Shown here: in pieces, positions 61,709 through 64,000 of the stretch | How the letters are laid out: each line of letters starts with the position of its first letter | Numbering within the stretch: the first letter of the stretch is position 1 | DNA from: Jejubacter sp036620675 | GTDB taxonomy: Bacteria; Pseudomonadota; Gammaproteobacteria; Enterobacterales; Enterobacteriaceae | DNA: 64,000 nt | Reading direction: 5' to 3' (one strand) | Assembly (NCBI GenBank): GCA_036620675.1 | Contig: JAZHEE010000012.1 | Notes under the pieces: generated by a model | Database searches by the model: none | What the model was told of the DNA's origin: nothing | Seen by the model: the letters and a program-made list of their open reading frames with translations, nothing else | Translations under genes and position numbers: made by a program

Positions 61709-62642
61709 GTTTAACGGCGTCAGTAAATATTACGACGGCGTGGCGGCGGTCAGCGACCTCAACCTGCGCTGCCCGGAAGGCGCCTTTACCGTGCTGTTGG
61801 GCAGTTCCGGTTCCGGGAAGTCGACCACGCTGAAGATGATCAACCGACTGGAGCCGCACGATAGCGGTACCCTGCTGTTCGGCGGCCAGGATGTGCGCAG
61901 CATCGAGGTAAAAAGCCTGCGGCGGCGTATTGGCTACGCCATCCAGTCGGTGGGGCTGTTTCCCCACTGGACCGTGGCCCGTAATATCGCCACGGTTCCC
62001 GCCCTTCTGGGCTGGGATCGCGCCAGAATTGAGGCGCGAATCGACGAACTGCTGGCGTTGCTGGGCCTTGAGGATGGCCGGTTTCGCAACAGTTATCCGC
62101 ACCAGCTTTCCGGTGGTCAGCAACAGCGGGTAGGGGTTGCCAGAGCGCTGGCGGCCGATCCGGAAGTGCTGCTGATGGACGAGCCTTTTGGCGCCCTGGA
62201 TCCCGTGACCCGTAGCGCGCTGCAGCAGGAGGTACGACGCATCCATCAGTTACAGGGGCGAACTTTTGTGCTGGTGACTCACGATGTGGACGAGGCACTG
62301 CTGCTGGCGGACAGGCTGGTGGTGATGGATCAGGGGAAGGTGATACAGCAGGGGACGCCCGCTGAACTGTTGAGCCATCCGGCTACGCCTTTTGTGCGCG
62401 ATTTCTTCGGCGGCAGCGAACTGGGGGTGCGCCTGCTGGCGCGGCGTACCGTGGCGCAATGGCTGCGCCCCGGCGAGTGGCTGGAAGAAATGGAGCCCGT
62501 TGATGAACAAATGACGCTGCGCGAGGCGCTCTCAAGGTTTATCGAGCTGGGCTGCCAGCGATTGCCGGTACAGTCGGCGGACGGCGAGCGACTTGGCGTG
62601 CTGCATTTTTGCGATCTGGCGGCGCAGGAGCCGACGCTATGA
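61701..62642 (+). CDS. yehX: Osmolyte ABC transporter ATPase YehX
   Basis: 313 residues (E. coli 308). Walker A GSSGSGKST near 35-43, signature LSGGQQQRVGVARAL near 136, Walker B VLLMDEPFGALDPVTR near 156, switch histidine in LVTHDVDEAL near 192. The C-terminus (about 255-310) retains a single CBS-like stretch (MTLREALSRFIELGCQRLPVQ), often an osmotic sensor in OpuA-type ATPases. Overlaps yehY by 8 bp and yehW by ATGA. Confidence 0.95.
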   Translation: MIEFNGVSKYYDGVAAVSDLNLRCPEGAFTVLLGSSGSGKSTTLKMINRLEPHDSGTLLFGGQDVRSIEVKSLRRRIGYAIQSVGLFPHWTVARNIATVPALLGWDRARIEARIDELLALLGLEDGRFRNSYPHQLSGGQQQRVGVARALAADPEVLLMDEPFGALDPVTRSALQQEVRRIHQLQGRTFVLVTHDVDEALLLADRLVVMDQGKVIQQGTPAELLSHPATPFVRDFFGGSELGVRLLARRTVAQWLRPGEWLEEMEPVDEQMTLREALSRFIELGCQRLPVQSADGERLGVLHFCDLAAQEPTL

Positions 62643-63370
62643 GGTGGCTGCGCGAACCCATTTTCTGGCTGCTGCTGCTGTCTGGCGTGCTGCTCTACGG
62701 GCTGCCGTACAGCGAACCGCTGTTTCGCTGGCTGTTTCCGGATCTGGCTAACCCGCTGTGGCGCCAGCAGAGTTTTGCCTCTCTGGCCCTGGCGCATCTG
62801 ACGCTGGTGGCGGTGTCTGAACTGGTCGCCGTGGCCGTCGGGCTGGGACTGGGGCTGGCGGTAAGCCGTCCTGGCGGCCAGGAGTTTCGTCCTGTGGTGG
62901 AGACTATTGCCGCCGTAGGGCAGACTTTTCCGCCAGTGGCGGTACTGGCGGTGGCGGTGCCGGTGATGGGATTTGGCGCGCTGCCGGCGCTTATTGCGCT
63001 GGCGCTGTACGGGCTGTTGCCGGTGCTCCAGGGAACGCTCGCCGGGCTGGCGGTGGTACCCACCGAAGTCAAACAGGTGGCCAGCGGCGTGGGGATGGGG
63101 CCATGGCGGCGATTATGGCAGGTGGAGCTGCCGCTGGCGGCGCCGGTGATTCTGGCTGGCGTGCGAACGTCGACAGTGATCAATATAGGAACGGCGGCCC
63201 TGGCTTCGACGGTCGGGGTCAACAGTCTGGGTACGCCTGTGATTATCGGCCTGAGCGCCTTTAATACGGCGTATGTGTTGCAGGGAGCGTTACTGGTGGC
63301 GCTAATGGCGATAGTTATCGATCGCGCGTTCGGGCTGTGTCTGCGTCGGCTCAGCCGCCATGCAGAATGA
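62639..63370 (+). CDS. yehW: Osmolyte ABC transporter permease YehW
   Basis: 243 residues as in E. coli, starting MRWLREPIFWLLLL at the ATGA overlap with yehX rather than at 62609. Six helices; FRPVVETIAAVGQTFPPVAVLAVAVPV near 87-113 and GVGMGPWRRLWQVELPLAAPVILAGVRT near 152-179. Second permease of the importer. Its 3' end overlaps the convergent yohO gene by 20 bp. Confidence 0.95.
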   Translation: MRWLREPIFWLLLLSGVLLYGLPYSEPLFRWLFPDLANPLWRQQSFASLALAHLTLVAVSELVAVAVGLGLGLAVSRPGGQEFRPVVETIAAVGQTFPPVAVLAVAVPVMGFGALPALIALALYGLLPVLQGTLAGLAVVPTEVKQVASGVGMGPWRRLWQVELPLAAPVILAGVRTSTVINIGTAALASTVGVNSLGTPVIIGLSAFNTAYVLQGALLVALMAIVIDRAFGLCLRRLSRHAE

Positions 63371-63458
63371 TGGAGTAGCCTGCCAGCATTACGCCGCTGA
63401 TGCCACCCAGAGCCAGCACGACCATGGCGCCAATAATGACGATTTTTCCTGGTTTCAT
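63351..63458 (-). CDS. yohO: Small membrane protein YohO
   Basis: 35 residues, the same length as E. coli YohO: MKPGKIVIIGAMVV then LALGGISGVMLAGYSIILHGG, against E. coli GGIGGVMLAGYSFIL. One membrane helix. An AAGAGG ribosome binding site lies seven bases before the ATG. In E. coli yohO also lies next to yehW, between it and mlrA. Its last 20 bp overlap the end of yehW on the other strand. Function unknown. Confidence 0.9.
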   Translation of the reverse strand: MKPGKIVIIGAMVVLALGGISGVMLAGYSIILHGG

Positions 63459-63608
63459 CCGTTACCTCTTAATGTTAACAGACGGATTGTAACCTGAAAC
63501 GACCGGGTTAACACAGCATTACGTGCCTGATAAACGGAAGGGGCAGTAAGTTAATCGCCCGCATCGGTGATACACTGCCGCCCCGCGTTTTTGTATTCTG
63601 AAGGCTTT

Positions 63609-64000
63609 ATGCTAAGTAATGACGTTCTTCGTAGCCTGCGCTACATCCTGAAAAACAGTAACACCGATCTGTTGCGCATCCTGGCGCTGGCGGATACCGA
63701 AGTCAGCGCTCAACAGCTGGCGCCATGGCTGAAGAAAGAAGACGATGAAGGTTTTGTCCGCTGCCCGGATATCGTTCTGTCGGCCTTTCTTAATGGTCTG
63801 ATTTACGATCGGCGCGGAAAGATCGAAAGCGCTCCTCCGCTGGCGGTGGAGCGCCGCATTAACAACAATATCGTGCTGAAAAAGCTGCGTATCGCCTTCG
63901 CCCTGAAAACCGACGATATCCTCGCCATTCTGACCGAACAGAAATTCCGGGTTTCACTGCCGGAGATCACCGCGTTTATGCGTGCGCCGGGTAATAAAAA
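63609..64000 (+). CDS. yehS: DUF1456 protein YehS, 3' end beyond window
   Basis: 130 codons to the window edge of a protein of about 156 residues in E. coli. MLSNDVLRSLRYILKNSNTD, DEGFVRCPDIVLSAFLNGLIYDRRG and INNNIVLKKLRIAFALKTDDILAILTEQ repeat the DUF1456 pattern twice. Function unknown. In E. coli it neighbours yehT; here it directly follows yohO because yehUT and mlrA are absent. Confidence 0.93.
   Translation, partial: MLSNDVLRSLRYILKNSNTDLLRILALADTEVSAQQLAPWLKKEDDEGFVRCPDIVLSAFLNGLIYDRRGKIESAPPLAVERRINNNIVLKKLRIAFALKTDDILAILTEQKFRVSLPEITAFMRAPGNK

Noticed and set aside
1..64000. CRISPR array or insertion sequence
   Set aside because: The only tandem repeat is the two-copy unit at the left edge with a 12-bp spacer and no cas gene; no transposase or terminal inverted repeats were recognised.

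Overview
The window is a chromosomal segment of a member of the Enterobacteriaceae. From tRNA-Pro(GGG) to the right edge it follows the order of the E. coli proL-yej-spr-yei-cirA-folE-cdd-dus-pbpG-dld-bglX-yeh region, with protein lengths mostly within a few residues of the E. coli ones. It is not Escherichia itself: the core genes look GC-rich and whole E. coli blocks are missing. These are fruA/psu/rihB/nupX/yeiI, galS/mglBAC/preAT/yeiS, yohF/mdtQ and mlrA/yehUT. Other genes (leuE, uxuA, an EamA transporter, a LysR/metallo-hydrolase pair, a methyltransferase) sit at new positions. I cannot name the genus from sequence alone.

Layout. 1-6.95 kb is an AT-richer accessory region on the 3' side of tRNA-Pro. 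It holds a 122-bp tandem repeat, a LysR/amidohydrolase/cupin/lipocalin-like catabolic cluster, a 5'-truncated phage tail (gpD/VgrG-fold) gene, an exported small protein, and an orphan hcp gene overlapping a GH19 cell-wall hydrolase, which looks like a type VI secretion cargo cassette. 7-30 kb is core: yejM, yejL, yejK, rplY, leuE, radD, rsuA, bcr, yejG, the yejABEF peptide importer, pdeN, mepS, lpxT, yeiR, yeiQ, uxuA, yeiP and yeiW. 30-38.5 kb holds setB, a reduced Cra-controlled fruBK operon, nfo, yeiH/yeiE and lysP. 38.5-48.9 kb holds Fur-controlled cirA, an EamA transporter, yeiG, folE, yeiB, sanA, cdd, yohKJ and dusC. 48.8-55.2 kb holds a LysR/MBL-fold pair, a methyltransferase, yohD, yohC, pbpG and a second AT-rich island with two genes. 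55.2-64 kb holds dld, bglX, the osmF-yehYXW osmolyte importer, the tiny gene yohO and the start of yehS.

Most notable. (1) Between pbpG and dld, a free-standing pesticin/T4-lysozyme-like muramidase overlaps by ATGA a secreted LprI-like four-cysteine protein, as in a toxin-immunity pair. (2) By tRNA-Pro, hcp overlaps a GH19 hydrolase by ATGA, with an exported candidate immunity protein converging on it. (3) FruB has lost its EIIA domain and the FruA transporter is absent, but fruK and two perfect Cra palindromes remain. A short upstream ORF carries a GVAMPHA motif that resembles the EIIA active site. (4) The long cirA leader carries a well-formed 13-codon ORF with a strong ribosome binding site.

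Themes. Many core genes here concern the envelope (yejM/LpxC control, mepS, lpxT, pbpG, sanA, yohJK), and the accessory cargo also targets peptidoglycan. No integrase, insertion sequence, CRISPR array or rRNA was found.
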